Positions 22,552-35,660 are shown, numbered from the stretch's first letter. The stretch: 64,000 bases of DNA from Botryotinia globosa (GCA_014898425.1 RCSZ01000016.1:1488001-1552000); one strand, 5' to 3'. Notes: generated from the letters alone by a model not told the origin. Program-made: numbers and translations.

Positions 22552-24246
22552 AGATTATTATCAGTATAGAATGGATTGAGAGGAAAATCAGATGATTTAA
22601 ATGTGGTTGGCATCTTTGACGGGCAAGTTCAATCCTGTATTTATAGACTGCGCAACGGGTGCCTGCAGAGCAGGTTAGTAGTCTTGCACATAATCTGCAG
22701 ATTGCTGCTTACAGGGCAAGATTATCGAAAAGCTCGAACGAAAGATCCACAGGTAGTTCTAGAGCCTATCATTGATCCAAGCTTAGATTTATAACAAATT
22801 GATCACAAATTTACACAAGATTGATACGAATAATATATTGTAATGCAAATATTGTGTCTTATAGATAATTTGCAAAATGGGGTAGGGCCTCCGATAGAGC
22901 ATCCACAGATCCTAAATTTGCAGATTTTCGCGTATCCTATGTATCTAAGACCATACTCGGATTGGTGTCTTGCCGAAACGGTGGGCATTTGGTCATGAAG
23001 CATGTACTCGGTGTTGTTCTAAATTTACTGGATTCCCTGTCGAAAATCATACATACATATTCGTCATTTTTGAAATTCGATATCAACTAAAATGATGCAA
23101 TCTGCCCAGATATGAAGAAATGACTACAATATCTGTATAGAAATCGAATTGTATGTCTTCAATATCCGGGGTAAGATTGGTACCAAATCTTGTGAGGGAT
23201 AAAATTCGATGTTTGTGGTATGGTATACACCAGCTAGACCTGGGTCTCTAGCCAATCAAAATGACTGCGAATAAGCATGTCGAACACTCGACTTGGCACT
23301 CGAGTTTACTTAGTTACTCTTAATTTAAGTCTTTTCAGCTTGTATTAATCTCTGGTTCCCGTTTGATCGTTTAGGGTTAGTTCGTAGTCTGCAAGAATTA
23401 GTACCACATCTGTTCAGCCTTTCAATCTTTATCAGCCCGTGCTATTGTTCCTATCATATCGACAGCAGGAGGAATCGCAATGTCAATCACCAACCGCTCC
23501 AAAAGGATAAACGTCTCCGCAGCAGTGTTGACAGCTACCGAATCCACATTAATGTCTCAACTAAACATTAAATCAAACGACGCGAACATACAGTCGGTAC
23601 ACTAGGTCTTCTTCATATCCCATGACATACACATCCTTCATTAAGTGAGCTCCGAGTGGAGAAGAAAACATCCTCAAACCAATGGTAAATATTGTTACAC
23701 CAGGTATTGGGTGGCTATTTATTCAAACCAATGAATACTTCGAATCTTCCATAACCTCTCACATTACAGACTGATTACATAAACTGCATGATTCGAAGCA
23801 CCGACTTGAGCCTGTCGAAAACCTTTAGTAAGCAACATTCTTGAATTTTGCAATGAAACTTATTTGCCAATGGATGTAATCAAGAGAAGCAGTCGCTAGA
23901 ATATTTTATTTAATGAATCGTGAATGTTTCCGAGCTCATATCTCAACTCTTTGAATGATCAAGATGATCTAAGGAGTAAATGGATTATTGGTGCCCGAAA
24001 AGTCCCCGAAAAGTCCCCGATAACACAGCATAAACTATCCGAATAGACCACCAACAAAGTCACCGATATTAAGCATCAAAATGTGTCATGATAGTCGAAT
24101 GTTTTGTGTCCGAAATGTTTCCAGGTATGAATATAAGGACTAATAATTGCACAGCAATTTCACGCAGCGTGATCTAATTTCATTGAAAACAATCAACGAA
24201 TATATGAGTAGATCGTTTTATACAATTGAAAGACATATTACAATTC
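22552..24246. other. Intergenic region, 1.7 kb
   Basis: Promoter of the methyltransferase plus upstream region of the reductase relic. A short direct repeat (CCCGAAAAGTCCCCGAAAAGTCCCCGATAA) occurs near 23994-24022. No genes seen. Confidence 0.55.
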
Positions 24247-25228
24247 ATGACTCCAACTCACCTTAACATGCCTCCAAAGTCACTTGTAGACGTGCTGATC
24301 ATTGGAGCCGGTCCAGCTGGTATATCTTGCGCCGCCGCTCTTGCGCGCCTTCGCCATACCGCCTCGTATTTTCCAGCAACAAATTCCGAAACGAAAAGTC
24401 TAAGCACATGCACACAGTTTTTACATGGGATCATCGAGATCCTTCAGAGTTCCGCGCTGCTTCTCGAGAGGATGTTCTGGCCAGGTACAAGACCATATGT
24501 TTTGAGGATGTGGCCATTCAAACTATTGGGAAGATATCCAAGGATGGGGACGGAGAGGGCAGTGGTATTTTTAAGGCAATCGCCGATACTGGAAAAGATT
24601 GGTGGGGAAGAAAACTTGTTCTTGCTACTGGTGCGAGGGATATAATGGTGAATATCGAAGGTTATGAAGAATGTTGGGCTAAAAGCACGTAAGTATAATC
24701 TGATCACTCATCCTTGATTAAATGTTTTCGTCCGAGCCTCACTACAGTCCATTATTATTTCCCTGACTAAGACGACTACATCTTCACTGTCTCTATTGCC
24801 ACGGCTATGAATCGTCTCCTGCACAGTCAGCTGGCGTACTTGCGTCAAATCCAGATATCAACTCCGAGTGTCGCAGTAAAATCGAAATTTGCATTTATTC
24901 GATTCAGAAATTCATTTCAAATGATGATCCAATGTCTGGTCTCACTGTCATCTTTGACAAAAAGAATGGAGCGGGGTTGGGAGATCATATACCAGCATTC
25001 CTGCTTCATAAACCAGTAACCGAGCAGACCAATAATCTTGCTCATCAACTCGGGATCGAATTAACCGAGCAAGGAGATATCAAGGTCACGGCACCTTTCA
25101 ACGAGACAAGTGTGATAGGGGTTTTTGCAACTGGAGATTGTGCGCCGATGTTAAAGAATGTTGTGGGTGCTATGTGTAGCGGGACTTGCGCTGGTGCTGG
25201 TGTTGGCTCTCAGATTCAAGAAGATTAA
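24247..25228 (+). pseudogene. Frameshifted thioredoxin-reductase-like (FAD/NAD-disulfide oxidoreductase) relic
   Basis: The start MPPKSLVDVLIIGAGPAG (Met at 24268; an upstream in-frame Met at 24247) has the FAD-binding GxGxxG. The frame then fails: LARLRHTA continues as VFSSNKFRNEKSKHMHTVFTWD only if one base is supplied around 24361-24363. Further on come KLVLATGARD, then an 83-nt intron (24689..24771, GTAAGT...CTAAG) and HCLYCHGYE, holding the redox C-x-x-C pair. IGVFATGDCAP (second FAD contact) and VGAMCSGTCAGAGV close the protein. The stretch between SAGVLA and GDHIPAFLLHKP looks several tens of residues shorter than in intact relatives (GliT/TrxR type). Frameshift plus internal shrinkage point to decay; a single sequencing error would not explain the short middle. 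Confidence 0.72.
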
Positions 25229-28152
25229 TTTTTTTATGGCTCGGATTAGATGTGCCGCTTCTCAATCTCTTTTTTCTACTCTCACATGCAGTTTGACTCC
25301 TCTGGTGATCTTCAAAACTGTAACTATATCCTTGACATTGCCAGCTTCAACTACTTTCTTGTATTACAATTCAAAATCTCAACTCGGCATTTTAGCGTTT
25401 GGGGACCTCACCTGAATAGCAAATGTATAAATAATCCATTTATATCAATGTGACCCCTTAAACGATAAGCATCCTCATTATTTAAGCGAGCTTCAATGTA
25501 GTCGGGTGCGCGAGCAAAATCTCCAATTTTCATAATGTGAGACCTTGCAAACCGCTGTTAGGGATAAATGTGAAAGATGTAATCATATTAAATGTAAACA
25601 ATCGGAACTCTTAGTATCAACAATTCTATACCTCTTCTACACCTACACCTAATGATTTCTTCGTCGGCTCGCTTTTCTCAAAGTAAATCAGCATCTTCAT
25701 TCGCTTATATTAATCATTGAGTATTTCTTATTTACATTGGCTAAGTGTCATGGAAATCTACTCACCTCTTTTTTCTCACGAATGATTCATTCCCAGAATG
25801 GCAAGTAGGAGCTACGTCGTTGATTTAGAAATTTGATAAAAATTTCAAGAGAATTGCTTGATTAGACAATTTTTATAACAACATGCGGTATATACCTAAC
25901 CCTCGGAATAAGGTGCAACCATCATACGTCAAAGATGACCATTTGTCAACTCACAGTCCTTGTGAGTATTTTCTTCTTTATTGCTTAGAAACTAGTACAC
26001 GGTACGACTCTACGTTTTGTATCTTCTCATGATCTCATATGTCCAGGATCATCAATTTTTTGGTACTCAAAATACGCGTCTGGAATTTATCCAAGTGATC
26101 TACATCTCGTATTATTCCATACTTCCACCGTCCAGCATCAACAATCTTTCAATTCACTGTTTAATTATTGACCCATCTGGTTCTTACTCAGGACACTTGA
26201 TCGAAACCTCACCATAGAGAACTATTTAAACCTTAGTTTATATTCTAGTCTTGAAATCATCACGCATCAACTCGTAGTAAAGCGCTCTCAGGTGTCAAGC
26301 TTCTGGGGTTGTGTTACAGCTTCGTGAATTGAGAAAAGAATGACCCGGATGGATTATTGCGGTTAGGAATTACGCAAAAACCGTGGAGGAAAAATATTTT
26401 CAGATGAGGTTTGGGAAATTGACATTGTCAAGAACTACTACTTCACTATCGTTTATAAATTTATTGTGGAAAATAAACGAGATGAGATACAGAAGCCATA
26501 GTGCTAAACCAAAAAGACTCGCTTCAAATATGATCAGCGAGTCGATCTGTGAAATACACCAGGGTCGGAGTGTACGACAACACCCTTGGACTCGTTTTCT
26601 TCAGCTACACTTTTGCGCATACTAGCTAATCATTTGACTAAGAATCATGAATTTATAAACTAGCAAATCGATGATTCTTCTGCTCTTCTGGTAAGGCGTG
26701 TTGTAGTAAAAATACTTGAGAGTGAATGCAACCATGAATCAAAAGCTCCATCTGCAGTGCCACATCGTCACTACTATCTGACATTCACTATCCCCCCTCC
26801 TCATCCGCGAAACTTTCGTGGAGAAGATACGAGGGGTAAAGCTCTATGATTCTATGATCCCGTTGTTCCTGTGAGCGTAGATCTCTTTCTCTCCATGAGA
26901 ACTCCTCACTTGGCATTTTAAATATCACCAACCGAGTATTTCAACAAGCTGATATCCCGGCCGAAATCCAAGCAAGACCCAGCGAAGAGTGGCGAAGGTG
27001 GAAAGCCAAGGAAGATAATGATATCTTCTCATTCCGCAATTTCGAAGTTTGTAATCAGACTTCTCGTTCCCTATAGCGGGAGAGTACTTGCAGAGCAAAA
27101 AGAAGACGAGTTATAGATGCTTTGTTGTCAATTGTGTAGAGAACAATGGTTGTTGCCACAATTGTGCTATAATCTCACTATCGAGAATTCACCACTCATC
27201 TAAGTAACTTCTGATCATATACTCCAAATCTATTCTTGAAAACTCGCTTGCGCCAAAAAAAATGTAGAGGGAAAATCTATGAGAGTAATACTGATGCTAT
27301 AATCTTTGAGATACTTGCCTTCCTTTGTGTTTGACTTCCAGATGTCAAGCCCAGTGAATATATTTATATCAAAGAGTTGAAACTCCCATGTCCCAAGTCC
27401 AGGAGTTTCTGTCATGTATGGGGATTTTTGAGTGAATGCTGGGATATATTGGTTTACACTCTGATTCACATATATTTTGACACATTTATTTACCTCTCAC
27501 TCTCCCCTCCACTCCACCGCTGCTCCCGCAGAGATATCTATCTCCAGACAAGATATTATATAAACCCCCTCTACACTCCCCTCACAACTCAAATCTAAGC
27601 TCAAGTCCAAGACACAGAGCGTTTTGAAGGAGCCCGAGATAAGAAGCCGCATCAAAAACAGCCAATTCGAACTCAATTCTTTTAGCTGAAGCTTTTAGTC
27701 CGGTCTTGATTTTGAATCTGGAAGTTTAGAAAAGTTGAGGAGTAAGAAATATTGAAATAGAGGAATGGAGACGAGATCGAGATGGAGATTGCGAAACTTT
27801 TACTCTCATTTTACATGGTATCTTAATATCCTAATCACTGTTGCTATTGCTATTGCTATTACTGTTTCGTATCGTATCAGCTATCCCAAAACTTCCTCAC
27901 CTACCACCAATCACTAACTTCAAAGTCTTCCATCAAGGATCAAGACACCAGATAATTACCCACACATTTGCTCCCCTTCCCTCCATATCTCACCCCAGAG
28001 TCCTCTCCACCAAGAATCATCTCCGCAAAATAATCTCCAAGTGGTACCCAACTGCGCCCCCAACATACAGCCCCAGATCTTGTCCCATGATGTTCCGCAT
28101 TCCATGTCGATTTGAATCTTTGCAGAATCAATGATGCTGGAGGTAGAGGTAA

Positions 28153-28178
28153 TTATATATATATATATATATATATAC
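28153..28178. repeat. (AT)n microsatellite
   Basis: About 12-13 uninterrupted AT units. Confidence 0.9.
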
Positions 28179-28449
28179 CTCACTTCAAGAATTCGGAATT
28201 CAGATGAGTAGATTAGAGCAAAAGTAAAGTGGGCTGATTAAAATGTACAGAGTTGTTAATAATTTCTGGAAAAGACATCCCTCCCCGTTTCATGAATTTT
28301 CTCTCTTATCCCCACCCAGCCCCTCGCTACCCCTTCACAGTACCCAAGATTTCACTTCTCATCTCTCACCAACCCTCGTCCTATAACCACCCCCCCTCAA
28401 AATCCAACAAAAACCCAAAGAATCACTCTCAAATGCATTCTCATCCATC

Positions 28450-28505
28450 CCTATCCCCATCCCCATCCCTATCCCCATGCCTATACTCATCCCCATGCCC
28501 ATCTA
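28450..28505. repeat. Imperfect hexamer tract CCC(A/T)(T)C-type
   Basis: Runs of CCCATC, CCCTAT and CCCATG on the + strand; degenerate tandem repeat. Confidence 0.7.
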
Positions 28506-28980
28506 AATTTCAAGATCCAACAAACTCGTCCGATATAACACATAACCTTTGCTTTGCGTAAAACACAAGCTTGTGAGGAGCTAAACCTCTATTAATCTCA
28601 ATCTCAATATCCGAAAAGTATCAACAGTAACAGAGTACATAACACCATACCAAGCTTTCCAAAATAAATTTCGCCGACTAAATCGCCTTTTCTTTTCATT
28701 TTGATGTATTTATCTATCCTTTTTCGATGATTATTTCAAGATACCTTGATCTTTGATGTTGATTCCAGGTCCGTTCAACGCTCATTCCTTCGTCTCGGGT
28801 ATCATGCGTCAGTTTTGTGTTAATCGGAAGAATAGTGATCTTCCCAAAGACACCGTGATTATTGAGCATTCACGATCAAATCAACTTTCATTCTTGAAGA
28901 AAAAACATCCAAAGAAAATATCATATCTCATTATTCGTCTCTTCTCCAAGAGCGGTATCTAAGTAGTTCCCCTCCCAGAT

Positions 28981-30983
28981 TTAAAGCCCATAAACATGCA
29001 ATGCATGTTCATTAATATACGCAATTCCCTCTTTTCTGTACGTATCATCCTCAGTATAACTACCCGTAACATTAAATACCAAGTTCTTCTCCCCTTCCGT
29101 AGTATTCCCTGCATAATTAGGCCAGCTCACTCCAGTCTCCCCATTTGGAACCCCGTGAACAATAAATCCTACCCATCTCTGACTCATTTCTTGTGCCAAG
29201 TCGAAGTAGTTCTGGGTCTTGTTCGCGAATGGATCGACCGCGACTAGAGTATCATATCCAAGTCCTTGAGTGTTGTTAAAAACAAATGCTACCTCTTGGA
29301 AATGTGTTGCTCCAGTGGAAGCTGGTAAACCATTTACAAGAACATCGAATCGATAGGTATAGATAGGCACACCGAACTTGGTCCAGGAATGGGCGGTAAG
29401 ACGTCGAGGACCTTGCATGATGACATCTCCCATGTAAGCGCAAACACGACGGTACTGTAGACCAACTTTTGCTGTTAAAGGATTTTCGGGTGTGTAAAGC
29501 TCGGGATACATTTCGAGACTTGGAATGCCGACGCTTTGATCATTGGGATAGAGTTTCTGGATCTCCAAATTGGCATCGGAACCAGTGAGCAATCCGGTGC
29601 TGTTTAGTAAGTCTGAGAATTCAGAGTCGGTGTTGATTCCAGTGCGGTTGGGTCCATAGCCGGATCCAAAGGTAGTTCCTTCGTCAGTATTTGTACCAAT
29701 GAGGTATGGAACTCTGACGAAATTTCCAGAGGAAAGTTGTTTGCTAGGATAATCGGCGATGAAATCATTGTCGATGTATGGGGAGAAAGGACCAATGCCA
29801 CCAGCGGTTGTATTAAGTGCTGCATTCATCTCTGAAAAGGGCAGTTTGCGAAGACATTCCAAGGAATCTGTAGAGGTGGTGTTAAGGCCGAGAAGATATG
29901 CACAAGTTGTGTTTGCGACGACGGATGTGAAGAGTTTTTGGGGTGTTGTGGAGTTATAGACACCGGGGTAATCAGTTGGGAAAAAGATAACTGCTGGACC
30001 ACCTGATTCGGAAATCGCGGCGCGGAATAAACCATCATCTCGTCCTGTTCACTGTCAATAAGTGGCTACATTGAAGGAGTCTAGGAATCAATAGAGGAAG
30101 AACAAACCATTGTAAGCCAAAACTTGAGCACCAACACTAGCAGCCCCGGCACTCTCACCCCAAATAGTAACCTTTTCTTTATCTCCTCCAAAAGAGCCGA
30201 TGTTCTCATGGACCCATTGTAAAGCCAATCTTTGATCTCTGAAACCCAAATTTGTATTGCCGGTTTCTAGCATCTCACTACCACCCAAAAAGCCCCATGC
30301 AGAGAGTCTGTACTGGACTGAGACGCCTATCATTGGTGTACCCATATCCACACTGTTTTGAACAATGAATGATAGATTATAACGAGCATCTCCAGAGCCA
30401 CCTTCAAAGAAACCACCACCGTGGATCCAAAAGGCTACAGGTAGTGACGCATTGAGCGGAACGGATGATGGACGGATTACGTTTAAGTAAAGACAATCTT
30501 CATCAAGTTCTTGTTCGAAAGTATCTGATCCATATCCTACACAGAATGGCGGGTATTTGGTTGCTGATTTTGAAGTTGTCCATGATTCGTTGAGGCTTTG
30601 AGGTACACGGAAACGGAGGTCATTGACTGGTGGCTATAAGTGTGCGGGTTAGTCATGTGTAATAAGGAGGAGGGGGAGAGGGAGGGTGGAGGGGGGAGGA
30701 GGGAGAGAGAGAGAGAGAGAACGACAGAGAGAACGACAGAGAGAGAGAGAACGACAGAGGAAAGGAGAGTATAAGAAACAAGGTATCAAAACGATCAAAG
30801 ATGACTAACCTGAGCATACGGAATCCCGAGAAAGAAATCTTGATTATAGTAAGTATTGTAAAGTCCCGTGTACGAACCATTCTTGACGGTAACACTCGGT
30901 GCGGCGGAACGAATGGTAGGAATTGCCGAAACCAAAGGAGCCCAGAGGGAAAGGACGGGAAGGAGATCCCGATGGAGGAGCAT
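28981..30983 (-). CDS. Secreted type-B carboxylesterase/lipase, three exons
   Basis: Alpha/beta-hydrolase that cleaves carboxylic esters, 587 residues. Exons: 30810..30983, 30108..30633, 28981..30044; introns 176 nt (30634..30809) and 63 nt (30045..30107). N terminus is a signal peptide (MLLHRDLLPVLSLWAPLVSA). FFLGIPYAQ|PPVNDLRF and AYNG|RDDGLFRAAISESGG are restored at the junctions. The oxyanion loop is HGGGFFEGG; the triad is Ser219 in GESAGAAS, Glu355 in GTNTDEGTTF and His481 in GATHFQEV. EDCLYLNV is the carboxylesterase-B signature 2. Several N-x-S/T sites fit a secreted glycoprotein. The first intron is unusually long because it carries a GA-rich simple repeat. The start at 30983 is preferred over upstream Mets because it begins the signal peptide directly. 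Confidence 0.93.
30655..30762. repeat. GA-rich simple repeat inside intron 1 of the carboxylesterase
   Basis: GAGGGGGAGAGGGAGG followed by (GA)n and GAACGACAGA units repeated three times on the + strand (polypyrimidine on the transcript strand), occupying most of the 176-nt intron. Confidence 0.85.
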
Positions 30984-31344
30984 GATCACAGAGGTGAAAG
31001 TTAAGAGGAGAAAAAGGTTGATGGGAAGAGCAGCATCAGTGACGGCGGAATCATTGTGTATTTGTACCTTTTTCGAAAAGGCTCTACCCATTCTTGGTTA
31101 TGGATATTGGCTGAGCCATCTTGATTCTCATCCATGCCCATATCAAAGACTTGTTTGTCATATGGGATACGATTCATACGAATGGGGAAAATGATCAAGT
31201 GGAGAGAAGTGATGAGTGACGTCGAGATGAATCGGATGGATCATTGGATGGAATGAGAAGAGGAAGGATTAATGGTTCAAACTTGCGGAGAACATGAGTA
31301 AGTGCCGAAGATTTACCTTTTATTGTGGTGTCAAGTGAAGGATG

Positions 31345-31545
31345 AAATGGTGGATGGTGGATGGTGGATGGTGGATGGTCATTGGTCAATGGTTAATGGT
31401 CAATGGTCATTGGTTAATGGTAGATGATAGTGGGTGAGGGTGGATAAGAGTGGATGGTGGATGGTCAATGGTCAATGGTTATTGGTTAATGGTGGATGAT
31501 AGTGGATGAGGGTGGATAAGAGTAGATGGTAGATGGTAGACTCCG
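31345..31545. repeat. TGGATGG / CAATGGT minisatellite
   Basis: Tandem GGTGGAT units followed by TGGTCAATGGT/TGGTTAATGGT units. A larger block ending GATAGTGGRTGAGGGTGGATAAGAGTRGATGG occurs twice (ending near 31456 and 31535), so there is higher-order duplication. Confidence 0.85.
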
Positions 31546-31810
31546 TACTCGGTAGTATGAGATGCGAAGAAGGATGGGGGATGGGGTTGCGGGAGGTACA
31601 GAAATCTTTGCAGAATTCCCAGAAAATTGGTGGACAGCGGGGTCGGTAATGGAAAGAGAAAAGTGTGGGGATGCGGAGATGCCTTTGATACGTACGGTAT
31701 TGAGATGAGAAATTCAGCCAAGTCTTGGGATTCATGGACGAACAATCCAACATGGCATTTGAGGTATTTAAAAAATCATCCATAATTGATGGACACTTGG
31801 TTGGGGTGGT

Positions 31811-31850
31811 GGGCTGCGGGCAATTGATGGGCTGCGGGCAATTGATGGGC
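31811..31850. repeat. 18-20 bp direct duplication
   Basis: GGGCTGCGGGCAATTGAT is present twice in tandem. Confidence 0.85.
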
Positions 31851-31912
31851 AATGATTCTTACTATTAGGTTGGACCTCGGGGTTGGACCGACATTTGTTG
31901 TCACTGGGTGGT

Positions 31913-32032
31913 GAGAGGGAGAGGGAGAGGGAGAGGGAGAGGGAGAGGGAGAGGGAGAGGGAGAGGGAGAGGGAGAGGGAGAGGGAGAGGGAGAGTGAGA
32001 GTGAGAGTCAGAGTCAGAGCCAGAGTCAGAGT
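31913..32032. repeat. (GAGAGG)n hexanucleotide array
   Basis: About a dozen GAGAGG units followed by GAGAGT/CAGAGT variants; read through on the minus strand it would give an artefactual Ser-Pro repeat. Confidence 0.9.
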
Positions 32033-32484
32033 GAATGTACAGTGCAATAGACAAAGTACCTAGCCAAGTAAAGTGTCAATGTGATTGGTGTGTGGGGTTA
32101 GAAATGGAGACGCTTTTTCGCCGAGGGGAATGGATGAATTAGTCCCGTCGCCCGTCTCTTCTTTACAGAGTATAAGGATATCATCAGTCTTGGCCATCGT
32201 TCTTCAAGGATATACAGAGTAGAGACTCGAGAGACTAATAAGAGTGAATCATCTTTACACGGAGCTTTTGCCATCATGCATAGGTAGGTGATGCATAACA
32301 CGCAGCAGATAATGGATTAATCAATAGACAAAGAGGTTGCAATTGGTTCACCGCTGTACAAGATAGAATTCATCACGGCTACTCTACCAGGAGTCGTCGT
32401 GAAAGTGGGAGTTCGACTAAAGAGCAAGAATCCACATCAACCTACCGAGGAGGCTAGGTACACTCCACTCCAACTTTCCATTTG

Positions 32485-32600
32485 GTGTCATTTGTCATTT
32501 GTCATTTGTCATTTGGATTAAAGGACCAAGACTCAAGTACATACCTAATACCTAATACCTAATACCCAATACCCAATACCCAATACCCAACACCCAACAC
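32485..32600. repeat. (TTTGTCA)n and (CTAATAC/CCAATAC)n tracts
   Basis: Four TGTCATT units near 32488-32515 and about nine CTAATAC/CCAATAC/CCAACAC heptamers at 32545-32600. Confidence 0.85.
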
Positions 32601-32794
32601 GTATCCTCTCGTCCACATATCATGATCCCTTGCTTTGCTTGCAGATATCTGATGAGTCCATATCGAGTGTCGGATCCAAACAATCCAATCGCCCCTCAAA
32701 TTCAACCCCATATAAACTCACGTCTGAGAATTGGGAATCCTTCATCGCAGTGGATCATTTCAAATATACTAAAAACCCTATTCGAACTCTATCA

Positions 32795-34440
32795 TCAGGC
32801 CAATTCTTCCCCTTCATCCACATCGCTATCCTCAATCACAGTAATAAGTTTTGGTTTGATAAAAGGACCGATTGTCTTCTTCCTCTTTAGTGATTTACCG
32901 CTTTCCATACTGATATTAGATAGAGCATCAGAGTCGTCGGGATCAAGATCTATGAATTCATTCTCCTCTCGGTCGACATCTTGCGTAAGGAATTCGTCTG
33001 CGTCAAAGTAATCTTCTGATGCATGTTCCTGTTCCTCCTCTTCTTCCTCTTCAGCGCCCTCATCTTCCTCTTCAGCGCCCTCATCTTCCACAATGGCCTG
33101 AGATGTTGCAGGGCCCTTTCCCTTCTTTGCTCTTTTTGGTTTCAATAATATCTCCACCACTTTTTGACCTCTCGTTCGAAGAGATAATTCTTTCACCACA
33201 TCATTCCATCGAATTTCCATCTGACAACCAGGACACCTCCCTTTGACAGGAACCAATTGTTCACTCAATCGCTCATCCTTCTCACCTTCAAGGAAATGTT
33301 GACTCAGGCATGTCATGTGGGTGATGGAATTACAATCTATGTTCGGACAAATAGTGTAGAGACCCGAGTTGTGTTGAAGGTCTTGGTCGCAAATATCGCA
33401 CGATTCTTTCATATCAGGATAAAAGATTCGTTCCCCTTTTTCCAAATGCGATTTGGTGTCCTCATAAGCTACCTTCAAAGCTTCAATTCCATAGGGTCGG
33501 TCCTCGGATCGACCATGCTCGTCATTCACTTCTGATTCCGCTGGTGGAAAATCTGTAATGATAGGCAAAGTATCCCTCAAAGATCCAGTTGCCACTTTCG
33601 ACCATTTAACCCAAGCCTTATGAAGATCCGGTGCAAAAAATCTTACTTCTAATGGCCATCGTGAAAATGATGGAACACCAAGTAAAATATGTAAGTTTGA
33701 TAAGAGTGATTGAAGGGAATGTCGAGGTCTTTTTGGATGACCTGATCGTTTCTTTCGAGTAGCATGTGAAATTCGTGCTGATGGTGGGATGTGAAGAGTT
33801 ACGTGTGGATTTTGCCAGGCCCATCTGCAGATGGTTAGTAGGTGGAGGGCTATATTAGATTGAGGAGAATCATGGGTGCGTATTGAACAAAGGGATAATG
33901 TAAGTGAAGGAAGGAAGGAAGGAATGTCGAGTAAGGTAATATAATCAAGGGGTATATACATATACATATGTGCATCCATATGATTTAATAAGTGTAGAAA
34001 CGTCAACTCTCAAGGAGTGTCACGTGGATATATCAAGAGGTAGGTATTGTTAAACATCATGAAACTTACTCAAATTGGAGAGCGGCAATGGAGGTAGGAA
34101 AGCCGGTAACGATACAAGCCATTTCCCATGGCCTTAGATTGCCTCGACTTGTTCTCACGGCACCACCCTTTGCCAACCCATTATGTTGCCGAAGTCGTCT
34201 GACTATTTTTTTCATGGGTTTCAATGTCAGAAAATGTGAGCTCACTTTATGTTGCGGTTGTATGGTTACATCTGATTATGGTACGTGTACGTGGTCATGG
34301 ATTGGATATTTAGGAAGATTGTGAATAACCGCGGACTTACCTGGGTTTGGAGTGGAACCAACATATAAAGCACTCAGTCGAATAGTTGAACGAAGAAGGT
34401 AACAACAATAAAATGAAGGAATTGGACGATCGATGGCCAT
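32795..34440 (-). CDS. SLX1: Structure-specific endonuclease subunit SLX1, three exons
   Basis: Catalytic subunit of SLX1-SLX4, which cuts branched DNA (flaps, replication forks, Holliday junctions) in the nucleus. 420 residues: exons 34341..34440, 34070..34202, 32795..33824; introns 138 and 245 nt. GIY-YIG domain at ~10-95: FYCCYLLRS, then [19 protein letters not shown] across the first junction, and ALQF(E78)|WAWQNPH across the second, where E78 is the metal-binding Glu. SLX1-type RING at C219, C222, C236, C241, H246, C249, C274 and C277 (C4HC3), which normally contacts SLX4. The acidic C-terminal tail (~315-420, [15 protein letters not shown], then [10 protein letters not shown] and [14 protein letters not shown]) is longer than in yeast; its DxD runs look like casein-kinase-type or SUMO-interacting motifs, by inference. 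It is divergent from the KDM5 gene. Confidence 0.94.
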
Positions 34441-34687
34441 CTGTTGATGAAGGAAATGTAGATATACTCAAGATGCTCTCTTCAATTCTTCTCTGTGGTA
34501 TTCGGATGGCGTTCTCGACTTGATTGCCACGCCACTTATATCATTCTCCACGCACGATATATGAATTCGACGATATTGGTACTCGGTGAAAAGAGCGATG
34601 TGACGGCGGTACGGGGTACGGGGTACGGGGTAAATTCCCCAATTCCTGGTAGTTCTATGGGGATAGTATCAAGGAATGTAGGGTTGA

Positions 34688-34800
34688 TGTGTTTGATGTG
34701 TTTGGTGTGTTTGGTGTGTTTGGTGTGTTTGGTGTGTTTGGTGTGTTTGGTGTGTTTGGTGTGTTGTGTTGATGTGTTGTGTCGATGTGTTGTGTATGAT
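34688..34800. repeat. (TGTTTGGTG)n nonamer array
   Basis: About eight TGTTTGGTG units, then TGTTGTGTCGATG variants. Confidence 0.9.
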
Positions 34801-34904
34801 TATATGGTGTGTGTGGTATTTATTAATGTTGTTACCTTGAATCAAGAAACAAAATACTTACTGTCTGTACCTACGAGTCTACCGAGTACTCTAGACCATC
34901 ACGT

Positions 34905-34975
34905 CAGCATCAGCACCAGCATTAATATTAGTATCAAAATCAATATCAATATCAATATCAATACCAGCATCAACC
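34905..34975. repeat. (CAATAT)n / (CAGCAC) hexamer tract
   Basis: CAGCATCAGCACCAGCATTAATATT, then several ATCAAT/CAATAT units. Confidence 0.8.
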
Positions 34976-35496
34976 CTTGAACGTAATAATATATGGCATT
35001 GGAAAAGCGCCAGAACCACATCATTGGAAACACCATACATATCTCAATATCAGATGAAAAATATGAAGGGATAGGATGGGATGAGTATGGTGGTAGGTAC
35101 TTTGTAGTTAGGTAATCAAAATGACCTTCCTGATTGAATTGATTAATTATTAATAATAGTACTATAAGATGTTGGTTCAAGCATTCTCTTTCTCTCAAGT
35201 TACGTTACCTACCTACCTGGTACTGGGGTTGAATTGATTTTGACAACGTTGAAGCACATGTTGATTGATGATTGTACGCACATACGCTGCATCCCCAAAA
35301 GACTCGGGGCAAGTGCTGATTTTAGACTTGCATACCTAGGTACGCATCACCTGGAAATGATTTCATACAGACAGACGGGAGGAGCACCGACTTATCGCTC
35401 CGTGTCGAGGGATTGATAAGGCAAGGGCAGGTAGATCAGATCAGTCAGTCTGGTGGTCCATCAGTGAGTGCATGACACCAGATGGAAGTTATAGTC

Positions 35497-35660
35497 ATTT
35501 ATTAGTCATTTAGTCATTTAGTCATTTAGTCATTTAGTCTTATATTATAGTCTTATAGTCTTGTATTATAGTCTTGTAGTCTTATATTATAATCAAGTAG
35601 TCTTATATTATAGTCTTGTAGTCTTATATTATGGTCTTTTAGTCTCATCGTCTTGTAATC
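35497..35660. repeat. AGTCATTT and AGTCTTATATTAT tandem variants
   Basis: Four to five TAGTCATT units grade into TAGTCTTGTAGTCTTATATTA units on the + strand. Confidence 0.85.

Larger units (their letters stand above)
25229..28980. other. Gene-poor stretch, 3.75 kb
   Basis: No ATG-initiated frame with a recognisable domain or joinable exons. Holds a (TTGCTA)n run near 27840-27862, a dinucleotide (AT)n tract near 28153-28178 and a pyrimidine-rich CCCATC/CCCTAT tract at 28450-28505. The last part is the 3' flank of the carboxylesterase. Confidence 0.5.
30984..32794. other. Repeat-rich spacer between carboxylesterase and SLX1
   Basis: Promoter of the esterase, then several minisatellites annotated individually. 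No gene. Confidence 0.7.

Noticed and set aside
27841..28134. Frame starting MLLLLLLLF that mimics a signal peptide
   Set aside because: No ATG (opens at TTG) and the Leu run is the (TTGCTA)n repeat; nothing downstream resembles a protein family.
31776..32054. Minus-strand frame with a long Ser-Pro repeat
   Set aside because: It is the translation of the (GAGAGG)n array.
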